Source: CAYRLW01 sp964425215 | GTDB lineage: Bacteria; Spirochaetota; Spirochaetia; Treponematales; Breznakiellaceae | Reading direction: 5' to 3' | Length of the DNA: 41,968 nucleotides | Assembly: GCA_964425215.1 (NCBI GenBank) | Contig: CAYRLW010000034.1 | Location: forward strand, 1-41,968 | Shown here: in pieces, positions 25,668 through 33,994 of the stretch | Numbering within the stretch: the first letter of the stretch is position 1 | Layout: every line of letters begins with the position of its first letter | Program-made: the position numbers and the translations under genes | Notes under the pieces: model-generated | What the model was told of the DNA's origin: nothing | The model's database searches: none | What the model saw: only the letters and a program-made list of their open reading frames with translations

Positions 25668-26659
25668 ACGAAGGCCCCTAAAATTTGGCGACGGAAAAAC
25701 CGGGCTCCCAACAATAACGTCAGGGCGAGGATTACAAAGGGAGTATGCAGGGAGGTGGTATGATAGACCGTCCGGGATCGTGAAAAGGAGGCTTCCTGGG
25801 TGTTGATTTTGGAAAACGCCGCTTCCAAAGCTTGGGCCGTCGGGGCGGAAAGGTACGTTCCATCCCCCGCTTGGGCTATCGATCGCAGGGTATCCGCGTT
25901 AAAACGGGAATCCAGCAGTCCCGTGCGGCGAATATGGGTTTCCGGGTCCACATAATCGATGGGAACTTCCCCTGCGGTTCCCACCCCAATTACCCATAAA
26001 GAAACCCCCAGGGTCCGCAAAACAGTCGCGGCGGTGGTAGGATTAACCGCCCCGGCGTTGTTCTCCCCGTCGGTAATAAGGACCACCGCCCGTTTGGGTG
26101 CCGTGGAAGCTCCAATATGCAAAGCTGCCAGGGCGATGCCGGTGCCTAAGGCGGTTCCATCGCCCAATTCCCCGATCTTTAAAGAACCTAGCCGATCTAA
26201 CAAAACGGTTCTATCGATGGTAGGGGGAACCAGCAACGCGGAATCCGCTGCTACCGCGACTAAACCAATGCCGTCGGCTTTCCGGTGGTTGGCAAAATCG
26301 CGGATTAGCGCGGTGGCCACGTCGAAACGGCTTCTCCCCCCCATATCCAAGGCCGACATGCTGGGACTGATATCTATAACAAAGAGCACATCCGCCCCCC
26401 GGTCCATCCAAACCGTCTCGTGACGAATAGAAACGGGCCCCCCAAGGGCTATGAGGAGACACACAACTCCCACCCTCTCCATCCACCGCAACAGGGCGAC
26501 CAGGGTTTCCACCGCGATGGGTGGCTTAAACATACTTCCCCCGGGGGGGCCCAAGGGAATATCCAGGGCAAAATGGTTTTTTTTAAGACGAAGAATAAGA
26601 ATAACGGCGACCGTACTAATCCCGCCCAGGATCCCTAACAGGGGATTTTCAAAGCCCAT
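25664..26659 (-). CDS. batA: BatA-like vWA-domain membrane protein
   Basis: A 331-residue protein built like BatB. It has an N-terminal helix (LLGILGGISTVAVILIL), a second helix (RVGVVCLLIALGGPVSI) and a vWA domain with an intact MIDAS (DVLFVIDISPSMSALD). The matching segments ADSALLVPPTIDRT and VVLITDGENNAGAV follow, and a C-terminal helix closes it. The ATG at 26659 has GGGAGG six bases upstream. It overlaps the preceding membrane protein by 11 bp and batB by four. BatA and BatB are thought to work as a pair with the MoxR ATPase. Confidence 0.88.
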   Translation of the reverse strand: MGFENPLLGILGGISTVAVILILRLKKNHFALDIPLGPPGGSMFKPPIAVETLVALLRWMERVGVVCLLIALGGPVSIRHETVWMDRGADVLFVIDISPSMSALDMGGRSRFDVATALIRDFANHRKADGIGLVAVAADSALLVPPTIDRTVLLDRLGSLKIGELGDGTALGTGIALAALHIGASTAPKRAVVLITDGENNAGAVNPTTAATVLRTLGVSLWVIGVGTAGEVPIDYVDPETHIRRTGLLDSRFNADTLRSIAQAGDGTYLSAPTAQALEAAFSKINTQEASFSRSRTVYHTTSLHTPFVILALTLLLGARFFRRQILGAFV

Positions 26660-27560
26660 TTCCAGCCTCCCGGTTTTCCGCGATAAACCTATCGGCGAAA
26701 GCATAGGCCGAGGAGAGAAGGGTCCGCAATGTTTCCGGAGCCACGGTCTGTCCGCTAAAACGGAGATTATCGCATTCCTGAAAAAGGGACCGCAAATAAT
26801 CAGCCGTTTCTCCGGGAATTATTCCCTCGGGGAGGCGATAAAACTCCGAAGGGGTTAGGGAGAGAAAATTATAGCCAAACCGAAAGGTTAAAAAACTCCT
26901 CAATTCCGTGCTTAGTATGGTAAGCAATTCTTCGCTGACCATGGTTCCCCGCTCCAATTCCGCCAACAACTTGTCCAAAATACGACGCAGGGATCGGAGG
27001 GCCAAGTTCTTCCTTCTCCGTTCTTTATACGCGTTAATCCAGGGTTTGCCTCGAAGGAAAAGGAACAGGCCCCCCACGATAATAAGCAACAGTACCGATC
27101 CGCTTCCGTATATCAGCACCCCCGTTCCCGGCGCCATGATCGGCCCTTCGGGGGGAGAAAGGGGTTGCGCGGGACTAGAGGATTCTAAAATAGAGGAAAT
27201 TCGTATTTGAAGCCCCGAAAGGCTTCGGGACCCGACGCTTATTTTCGGGAGGTCCACCAGACCGGGGGCGTAGGCCGCGAAATCTATAATCATTCGTGGG
27301 GGCGAGGACCGCCCGTCCAATTCAACGCGGTATAGCTTTACATCCCTAGTCTGGGGTAAACGATCGGTCACATCGATCACCACATTTTGTGGAGTCCCAG
27401 GGGCTTCCGTATCCTTTAGAGGAACGATAAGCCGGCCCCTATCTCCGACAAAGAGCGAGGGGGGTACCAGAAGGGCCCCTTCGGGGAGGGTTTGGGCGCC
27501 CAAAAATACGGGTAATAATACGAGGAAGGGAATAATAATTCGATACCCAATTCCCCTCAT
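26649..27560 (-). CDS. Bat-cluster membrane protein of unknown function
   Basis: A 303-residue protein with a signal peptide (YRIIIPFLVLLPVFLGA). An extracytoplasmic beta-rich region with basic and Pro-rich segments follows, then one membrane helix (ILIYGSGSVLLLIIVGGLF near residue 170) and a charged cytoplasmic helical domain of about 110 residues. In that domain ILSTELRSFLTFRFGYNFLS and TPSEFYRLP stand out. The ATG at 27560 has GGAGG five bases upstream and overlaps the DUF58 stop (ATGA). Its place between DUF58 and batA is where many Bat operons carry a similar protein (sometimes DUF4381-like), but I cannot assign it. Confidence 0.75.
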   Translation of the reverse strand: MRGIGYRIIIPFLVLLPVFLGAQTLPEGALLVPPSLFVGDRGRLIVPLKDTEAPGTPQNVVIDVTDRLPQTRDVKLYRVELDGRSSPPRMIIDFAAYAPGLVDLPKISVGSRSLSGLQIRISSILESSSPAQPLSPPEGPIMAPGTGVLIYGSGSVLLLIIVGGLFLFLRGKPWINAYKERRRKNLALRSLRRILDKLLAELERGTMVSEELLTILSTELRSFLTFRFGYNFLSLTPSEFYRLPEGIIPGETADYLRSLFQECDNLRFSGQTVAPETLRTLLSSAYAFADRFIAENREAGNGL

Positions 27561-28411
27561 CGATGCCTCCGTTTTGTAAAAAAGGAAATTAATTTCCCCG
27601 TCGCCGAATCGGTGGTGGAAAGTTCCAGGGTAGCAACCCCGTACCGTTGACAGGTGGAAGCCCAGGCGGCGGTACGATCCCGGTGCCACTGTTCCCAGGC
27701 GTTCCGGAAAGAACGAAAACCCGTAGGCGCGTGGAGCTCCAAACCGGTTTCCGGATCCCTAAAAAGGACTAGCCCCGCCGGGGGCATACGGGTATCCAGG
27801 CTTTCGGTGATCCTTAGGGCCACCGTATCGTGTTTTTGGGCCAAGAGGGCCAATTCCCGCTCCCAATCTACGCAAAGGAAATCCGAAACGATCACCACCA
27901 GGCTCCGACGTTTAAGCAAACGCCCGGCCCCTTGCAGGGCCACCGCTAAATCGCTCCGCTTTCCCCCGGCTTTTGTATCCAGGGCTTCCAAAACCATGGC
28001 CATAACATGGGACCGGCCTTTACGGGGGGGGATAACCCGGCGAACTCCCTGGTCAAAAAGCAGGGCCCCCACTTTTTGCCCGGTCCGTTCGGCGGAAAAG
28101 GCTAGCAGGGCTGTACTGAGCAGGGCCTGATCGTACTTTGACGCCATGGAAGCGGAGGTATCCAACAAAACACAGACGGTTAATTCCCGTTCCTCCCGGT
28201 ACAATTTGACAAAGGGCCGGCCAAACCGGGCACTCACGTTCCAATCGATGGAACGGATATCATCCCCCTCTTCGTAATGCCGAACCTCGTCGAACTCTAT
28301 CCCTTGCCCTTTGAAAATGGAACGAAAATCTCCCGACAAAAGGTCCTGTGCCAACTGGTCGGCTAAAAGGGGAAAGGTATTGATTGTGGCTAAAAGTTCC
28401 TGTCGAGTCAC
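27557..28411 (-). CDS. DUF58 domain protein
   Basis: A 284-residue soluble protein of the DUF58 family. The hallmark GEGxxF-like opening is present as LLSGDFRSIFKGQGIEFDEV, followed by YEEGDDIRSIDWNVSARFG near residue 48. A vWA-like half has an intact MIDAS (CVLLDTSASMASK) near residue 87 and VVIVSDFL near residue 170. DUF58 proteins accompany MoxR ATPases and may deliver or receive a metal-dependent partner. It starts seven bases after the moxR stop and overlaps the next gene by four. Confidence 0.92.
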   Translation of the reverse strand: MTRQELLATINTFPLLADQLAQDLLSGDFRSIFKGQGIEFDEVRHYEEGDDIRSIDWNVSARFGRPFVKLYREERELTVCVLLDTSASMASKYDQALLSTALLAFSAERTGQKVGALLFDQGVRRVIPPRKGRSHVMAMVLEALDTKAGGKRSDLAVALQGAGRLLKRRSLVVIVSDFLCVDWERELALLAQKHDTVALRITESLDTRMPPAGLVLFRDPETGLELHAPTGFRSFRNAWEQWHRDRTAAWASTCQRYGVATLELSTTDSATGKLISFFTKRRHR

Positions 28412-28418
28412 GATCGCC

Positions 28419-29405
28419 CTAGGGAACAGGAACGAACGCTAGGATTCTGGCTATCACGGCGTCCGCGTCCAGACCATCGGCCTCCGCTTCATAGGATAAA
28501 ACCAGCCGGTGCCGCAATACCGCAGGGGCTACCGCCTTTACATCCTCCGGATTTACAAAGTCCCGACCCTCAAAGATACTGCGGATTCGGGCGCATCGAT
28601 ACAGGGCCATGGAAGCCCGAGGAGAGGCCCCAAAGGAAATATACCGGTACAAATCCTCCCTAACCGAACGTTTTTTATCCCCCGTGGGACGGGTAGCGGA
28701 CACCAGGGCCACCATATAATCCAAAATTTTATCGTCCACCCGGATCGCCTCGACCGTGGAACGCAGGGTTGCCAATAGGGAGGGGGTCAGAATAGGGTCG
28801 ATAGGGGGCCCTTCCCGGTTATTTCCCGCGGCGAGCCGAACAATCCGGCCTTCCTCCTCCTTGTGGGGATAGTTGATCAGCAATTTTATTAGGAACCGGT
28901 CCAACTCCGCCTCTGGAAGCGGGTAGGTACCCTCGTGTTCGATAGGGTTCTGGGTCGCCAGCACAAAAAAGGGGTCCGGAAGAGGGTGGGTTTCGTCCCC
29001 AATGGTTACCTGGTGTTCCTCCATGGCCTCCAACAGGGCCGATTGCACCTTGGCAGGGGAGCGGTTAATTTCGTCCGCCAGGATCACGTTGGCGAAGATA
29101 GGGCCTCGGCGAACCGAAAAGGTTCCCGATCGCTGGTCCCACACCAGGGTACCCGTCACGTCCGCCGGCAAAAGATCGGGGGTGAACTGTATCCGCTTAA
29201 AAGCAAGACCGGTCAGTTCCGCCAGGGATTTAACCAGCAGGGTTTTCGCAAGCCCCGGAACACCTTCCAAAAGGGTATGCCCATCGGCGATAAGGGCCAT
29301 CAAAACCCCATCGATCATCTCGTGTTGTCCCACGATCCGTTTTCCCAGTTCCGACCGGCAAAGGTTTACTACCCGGGATACTTCTTTTACGCTTTCTTGA
29401 TCCAT
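28419..29405 (-). CDS. moxR: MoxR-family AAA+ ATPase
   Basis: A 328-residue AAA+ ATPase with Walker A LLEGVPGLAKTLLVKSLAEL near residue 48, Walker B VILADEINRSPAK near residue 108, sensor 1 FVLATQNPIEHEGTYPLPEAELDRF, and the lid domain RASMALYRCARI near the C-terminus. MoxR ATPases are chaperone-like and act on vWA partners, here the DUF58, BatA and BatB proteins. The ATG at 29405 is chosen because MDQESVKEV fits the family start; an ATG at 29435 is possible. Neither has a strong ribosome site. It is the first gene of the leftward cluster. Confidence 0.93.
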   Translation of the reverse strand: MDQESVKEVSRVVNLCRSELGKRIVGQHEMIDGVLMALIADGHTLLEGVPGLAKTLLVKSLAELTGLAFKRIQFTPDLLPADVTGTLVWDQRSGTFSVRRGPIFANVILADEINRSPAKVQSALLEAMEEHQVTIGDETHPLPDPFFVLATQNPIEHEGTYPLPEAELDRFLIKLLINYPHKEEEGRIVRLAAGNNREGPPIDPILTPSLLATLRSTVEAIRVDDKILDYMVALVSATRPTGDKKRSVREDLYRYISFGASPRASMALYRCARIRSIFEGRDFVNPEDVKAVAPAVLRHRLVLSYEAEADGLDADAVIARILAFVPVP

Positions 29406-29442
29406 GGGCCCATTGTAATCGTATAAAATGACCATGGCAATA

Positions 29443-29471
29443 TTGACAGAGGGCGGTTCGCCCACTAGGCT
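29443..29471 (+). promoter_or_regulatory. Candidate promoter for the aminotransferase
   Basis: TTGACA (29443-29448) and TAGGCT (29466-29471) are 17 bp apart. The expected start site, about seven bases later, would be at or next to the ATG at 29478, raising the possibility of a leaderless or very short-leader mRNA. The -10 is weak (3 of 6). Confidence 0.35.
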
Positions 29472-29477
29472 AGGGCT

Positions 29478-30760
29478 ATGAACACACTGGCCCAAGAACT
29501 CAATACCGTGTTACACGGAACGGTCGCCGGACGGTTGTTATCCGACCTCGGCAAACGGTTGTATTTTCCCCGGGGAATTATAGCCCAATCGGGGGAAGCC
29601 CGGAAACTCGCCCATCGGGCCAACGGGACGATTGGCATGGCCTACGATGGGGGACGACCCCTGATTCTTTCGGCGGTAGCCGAAGGAATGCCCACCCTAT
29701 CGTCCATGGAAGCGGTGGCCTACGCCCCCACGGCGGGGGTAGAAGCGGCCAGAACCGCGTGGCGCGAGGGAATGGTTAAAAAGAATCCCACGGTGGATCC
29801 TCAAAAAATATCCCTCCCCGTGGTCGTCCCCGGTCTTACTGCGGGTATATCCTATATGGCGGATCTTTTTTTGGACGAAAAATCCAGCATATTGATCAGC
29901 GATCCCAGCTGGGATAACTACAGCCTTATCTTCGCCGATCGACGGGGCGCCTCGGTGGTGGAGGTTCCATTCTTTGGAACCGAAAAAGGCCTGGACCTCC
30001 GGTCCATCAAAAAAGCCCTCTTTGAGGCCGCCAAGACCGGGGCGGTCCGGGTGATTTTTAACTTTCCCAACAACCCCTCGGGGTACTCGCCCACCATCGC
30101 GGAGGCGAACGCGTTAATTGAATTGATAAAGGACGTGGCCCAAAAGGACTGCGATGTGCTCGTCATCTGCGACGACGCGTATTTTGGCTTGGCCTACGAA
30201 TCGGACATTTACGGCGAATCCCTGTTCGGCGCCCTATCCCAACTGCACGAACGGGTTCTGGCGGTGAAGATCGACGGTCCCACCAAGGAGGACTACGTCT
30301 GGGGACTCCGGATGGGCTTTGTCACCTTCGGTTCCGCGGGCCTAGACGCTAAGGGGTACGACGCCCTGGTTACAAAACTGATGGGGGCTATCCGTTCCTC
30401 CGTTTCCTGTTCCAACACCCCGGCCCAGCACTTTATGCTAAAAACGCTGGCCGATCAAAGGACCAGTACTGAAAAAGAACGGTTCAAAGAAATTTTACGG
30501 AAGCGCTATCAGGCAGTAAAAACCTTCGTCCAAGCCCATGAAACCCACCGGGTTTTAAAACCCCTACCCTTTAATTCGGGGTATTTTATGAGCTTCCTCT
30601 GTTCCAACGTGGGGGCAGAACGGATCCGCCAGGAGCTGTTAAACAATTACGGGATCGGGACCATCGCCCTGGGGGACCGTTACCTTCGGGTCGCGTTCTC
30701 CTCAATAGAAGAAACCATCATCGAGGAAGTATTTAAAACCATCTACGAGGTGGCGGAAAA
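29478..30760 (+). CDS. PLP-dependent class I/II aminotransferase (stop in gap)
   Basis: About 428 residues are visible before the N-run. Fold-type I signatures are SYMADLFLDEKSSILISDPSW near residue 120, FNFPNNPSGY (the Asn that contacts PLP) near residue 195, VICDDAYFGLAYE near residue 230, and the PLP-lysine region KIDGPTKEDYVWGLRMGF near residue 265. The Lys in GPTKEDY is the probable Schiff-base residue. The C-terminal part (YLRVAFSSIEETIIEEVF) is where the family normally ends, so only a few residues are lost in the gap. The amino-acid substrate is not certain. It converges on serA. Confidence 0.9.
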
Positions 30761-30860
30761 NNNNNNNNNNNNNNNNNNNNNNNNNNNNNNNNNNNNNNNN
30801 NNNNNNNNNNNNNNNNNNNNNNNNNNNNNNNNNNNNNNNNNNNNNNNNNNNNNNNNNNNN
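30761..30860. other. Assembly gap (100 N) between convergent genes
   Basis: A placeholder gap covering the 3' ends of the aminotransferase and serA. Any terminator between them is hidden. Confidence 0.97.
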
Positions 30861-32023
30861 AAGAGCGTACGAACCCGGATTATCCCTTCGACTCCCCCAA
30901 TTTTGCCGAGTATTTCCACGGGTATTTCCTGTTCCGTATCGATAATATTGTAGGCAAAGTCTCCCCGGTGGTGGTTGATCAGATCGGTGATATTGATATT
31001 CGCCCCCGCTAAAATGGTGGTAATTTGGCCGACCATGTTGGGAATATTCCGGTTCGCTACCAAAAGCCGATGGGGAGCCCGCTGATCCAAACGGCAGTTG
31101 GGGAAGTTCACGGAATTCTTAATATTACCGGATTCTAGGAATTCCATCAGTTGCCGAACCGCCATGACGGCGCAGTTGTCCTCCGCCTCGGGGGTGGAAG
31201 CCCCTATGTGGGGAAGACAGATGGTGCGTTCGCAGGCCAACAGCTCGGCGGTGGGAAAATCGGTAACGTAGGCCCCCAAACGTTCTTCCTTCAAAGCGAC
31301 GATCATATCCGCCTCGTTCACCAAACCGCCCCGGGCCAGGTTAATGACCCGGGCCCCTTTTTTCATAATCCGGAATTTTTCCGCGTCCAAAATTCCCTTG
31401 GTGGTATCGCTAAGGGGAACGTGGACAGTCACGTAGTCCGATTGCCGCAACAGACCCTCCAGGGTATCCGCTCGGCGAACCATCCGGGACAGGCTCCACG
31501 CCGCGTCCACGGAAATAAAGGGATCATAGCCGATCACGTCCATCCCCAGGGCAACGGCATCGTTGGCCACCATGACCCCGATGGCCCCCAAACCGATAAC
31601 CCCCAGGGTTTTGCCTTTAATTTCGGGACCTTCGAATTGGGACTTTCCCTTTTCCACCAACTCGGGTATCTCATCCCCCCGGTTTGCCAAGGTGGCGGTC
31701 CAGGCGATCCCCGGAATAATACGCCGGGATGAGATAAGCAGGGCCGCTAAGGTTAATTCCTTTACCGCGTTGGCGTTACCCCCGGGGGTGTTGAATACCA
31801 CGATTCCCCGTTCAGTACAAAAGGGGATGGGAATATTGTTCACCCCCGCCCCCGCTCGGGCGATAGCCTTGACCGTTTCTGGGATTTCTATACTGTTTAG
31901 GTCCGCACTCCGGACTAACAGCGCGTCGGGGTTGGGAATTTCCCCCGCCACCTCGTACCGATCCCGGGGAAAAAGCTCAAGACCCTCTTTTGATATTTTA
32001 TTCATCGTTCGGATACGAAACAT
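30861..32023 (-). CDS. serA: D-3-phosphoglycerate dehydrogenase (stop in gap)
   Basis: About 388 residues are visible. It is a D-isomer-specific 2-hydroxyacid dehydrogenase with ARAGAGVNNIPIPFC near residue 55, the Rossmann motif GVIGLGAIGVMVANDAVALG near residue 145, NLARGGLVNEADMI with the catalytic Arg near residue 235, and the His in LPHIGASTPEAEDN near residue 275. A C-terminal ACT domain follows (NMVGQITTILAGANINITDL) and may bind serine. This is the first step of serine biosynthesis. GGGAGG precedes the ATG at 32023, just behind the serC stop. The frame ends GVEGIIRVRTL at the gap, about where the family stops. Confidence 0.95.
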
Positions 32024-32025
32024 GG

Positions 32026-33115
32026 TTACCTCCCGTTGGCGCCTTCAAATTTCTTCATAAAATCGATAAGGGCCCGCACGCCCTCTATCGGCATGGCGTT
32101 ATAGATGCTGGCCCGCATACCCCCCACCAGTCGGTGCCCCGCCAGGTTTACCAGTCCCGCCGCGACCGCTTCCTTTACAAACCGATCCTCCAGTTCCTTC
32201 CTTCCCTCCCCCCGGATGACAAAGGGGACGTTCATAAGACTACGGGACCCCTTTTCCACCGGGGCCCGGAAAAAGGAAGAATTGTCCAAATAATCGTACA
32301 GCAGGGCCGCCTTTTCGTGGTTCCTCGCCTCCACGACCCCCAGCCCCCCCTGGTCCTTCATCCACTCTAAAACCAGCTTGATAATATAAATCCCATAACA
32401 GGGGGGAGTGTTGTACATGGACCCGTTTTCCGCCTGAATATCGTAGCGGAACATAATGGGGACCCAATCGGGCACCTGCTGGATCAGATCTTTTCGAAGG
32501 ATCACCACGGTTACCCCTGCAGGTCCCAGGTTTTTTTGAGCCCCCGCGTAGAGCAGGTCAAAACGGCCCACGTCGAGCCGTTCCGAAAGGATACAGCTGG
32601 AAATATCCGCTACCAAAGGAATGGTTCCCGTATCGGGAATGGAAGGCCATTTGGTCCCCACAATCGTGTTGTTTAGGGTGATGTGATAGTACGCGTCCTG
32701 GGCCATCGGCGCGGGGACGGCGGGAATGTACGAGTAGGCTCTATCTTTGGAAGAAGCGGCGACCCGCACATCCGCGTACTTGGCCGCTTCCTCGGCGGCC
32801 TTGGAAGCCCACACCCCCGTATCCACGTAGGTAACCGTTCTCCGGGCCTGCCCCTCCTGCTGGTAAGCTAAATTGATGGGTACCATGGCGAATTGGGCGG
32901 TGGCGCCCCCTTGCAAAAAGAGGACACTGTAGCTATCCGGGATCCCCATCAATTCCCGAAGAAGGGCCTCAGCCCCCTCGATTATGACCTTGTACTCCTT
33001 GGATCGATGGCTCATTTCCATCACCGATTGGCCGGAACCGCCTTGGTCGGTCATTTCCCGGGCGGCCCGTTCCAGAACCGGCAGGGGAAGCATGGAGGGT
33101 CCCGCGGCAAAATTG
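32026..33115 (-). CDS. serC: Phosphoserine aminotransferase (start in gap)
   Basis: About 363 residues are visible. The frame runs back from 33093 to NFAAGPSMLP at the gap edge, the classic SerC N-terminus, so only about five residues are missing. Motifs are VLFLQGGATAQFAMVPINL near residue 70, DISSCILSERLDV (PLP contact) and the PLP-lysine region YAGAQKNLGPAGVTVVI near residue 195, with Lys in AQKNLGP. It converts phosphohydroxypyruvate to phosphoserine. It precedes serA by two bases, so the two form an operon. rex lies upstream on the same strand across the gap. Confidence 0.96.
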
Positions 33116-33215
33116 NNNNNNNNNNNNNNNNNNNNNNNNNNNNNNNNNNNNNNNNNNNNNNNNNNNNNNNNNNNNNNNNNNNNNNNNNNNNNNNNNNNNN
33201 NNNNNNNNNNNNNNN
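33116..33215. other. Assembly gap (100 N) between rex and serC
   Basis: A placeholder gap hiding the serC start codon and its ribosome site. Whether serC has its own promoter or is read from rex cannot be seen. Confidence 0.97.
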
Positions 33216-33222
33216 CAGGCTC

Positions 33223-33837
33223 CTAGTCGGCTAAACAGGCCAGCTTTGCCGCCATGGACCGAAGTTCGTCCACAACAAAAACATTGCTCGTCATCACCGT
33301 TTCCGGAACCTCCAGGACCACGGGGGCAAAATTGATAATCCCCCGAATTCCCGCGGCCACCAACTTATCCGCCGCCCCTTGGGCCGAAGTAGCGGGAACG
33401 CAGAGCAGGGCAAGTTCGATGGAGAACCGGGAGATCACCTCCCCCATTTTATAGGTGGGGTACAACGGCACGGGGGAGCGGAGGATTTCGATGCGGTTTA
33501 CACTGGAATCGAAGCCCGCCACCAGCTCGAAGCCCTCGTCCGCAAAAGCGGGAAAATTAAGGTACGCCGAACCCAACCGGCCCAGACCGACCACGCAGAA
33601 TTTTCGCGGTATCCCCAGCTCAAGGGATTTTCTTATGGCCCCTAACAGGGAAAGCCGATTATAACCCGAAGCGTCCCCTAAATTTTCCCGTAAAAATGAT
33701 ATGTCTTTCCGGATCGTGTAGCTGGACCAGCCGGTTTTGGCTTCTATTTCGCTGGAACTAATCGATTCGGTGTCCAGGTTCGACAAAACTCGGGTCAGTT
33801 GAAGGAGTCGTTCTACCGTAGGTTCGGGTATCCGCAT
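33223..33837 (-). CDS. rex: Redox-sensing transcriptional repressor Rex
   Basis: A 204-residue NADH/NAD+-responsive repressor. The N-terminal winged helix (TVERLLQLTRVLSNLDTESI, AKTGWSSYTIRKDISFL) is followed by the Rossmann motif VVGLGRLGSAYLNFPAF near residue 80, then AGFDSSVNRIEI, CVPATSAQGAADKLVAAG, and the closing helix. This matches Rex of Gram-positives and spirochaetes. The ATG at 33837 has GGAGA upstream. Just before it is a strong Rex-type palindrome inside the promoter, so it is probably autoregulated. It lies upstream of serC on the same strand and is divergent from hprK. Confidence 0.95.
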   Translation of the reverse strand: MRIPEPTVERLLQLTRVLSNLDTESISSSEIEAKTGWSSYTIRKDISFLRENLGDASGYNRLSLLGAIRKSLELGIPRKFCVVGLGRLGSAYLNFPAFADEGFELVAGFDSSVNRIEILRSPVPLYPTYKMGEVISRFSIELALLCVPATSAQGAADKLVAAGIRGIINFAPVVLEVPETVMTSNVFVVDELRSMAAKLACLAD

Positions 33838-33850
33838 TGTCTCTCCGTGT

Positions 33851-33868
33851 CTGTGAAATATTTCACAG
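33851..33868. promoter_or_regulatory. Rex operator (perfect 18-bp palindrome)
   Basis: CTGTGAAATATTTCACAG is a perfect palindrome, very close to the Rex consensus TTGTGAA-N4-TTCACAA. It lies 13 bp upstream of the rex start and covers the predicted transcription start. It also fits the Crp form TGTGA-N6-TCACA, so Crp/Fnr binding is an alternative. Confidence 0.8.
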
Positions 33869-33870
33869 CT

Positions 33871-33899
33871 AACGTATCTTTGTATAGAAATTTTGTCAA
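33871..33899 (-). promoter_or_regulatory. Candidate rex promoter
   Basis: On the minus strand, TTGACA (33899-33894) and TACGTT (33876-33871) are 17 bp apart. The predicted start, near 33864, falls within the palindrome at 33851-33868, so bound Rex would block RNA polymerase. The -10 is only a partial match. Confidence 0.5.
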
Positions 33900-33994
33900 G
33901 AGGTATGAGGAGGCTCTTTGGGTTTGACTCAATTTTACCAAGGGGTCCGAGGCCTTAGGTTGCGCAGAGACGGGGTTTGGTTTATTATGTTTTT

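Noticed and set aside
29478..30953. Continuous frame of the aminotransferase across the N-run
   Set aside because: The frame after the gap is only an artefact of translating N; that DNA belongs to the 3' end of serA on the other strand.
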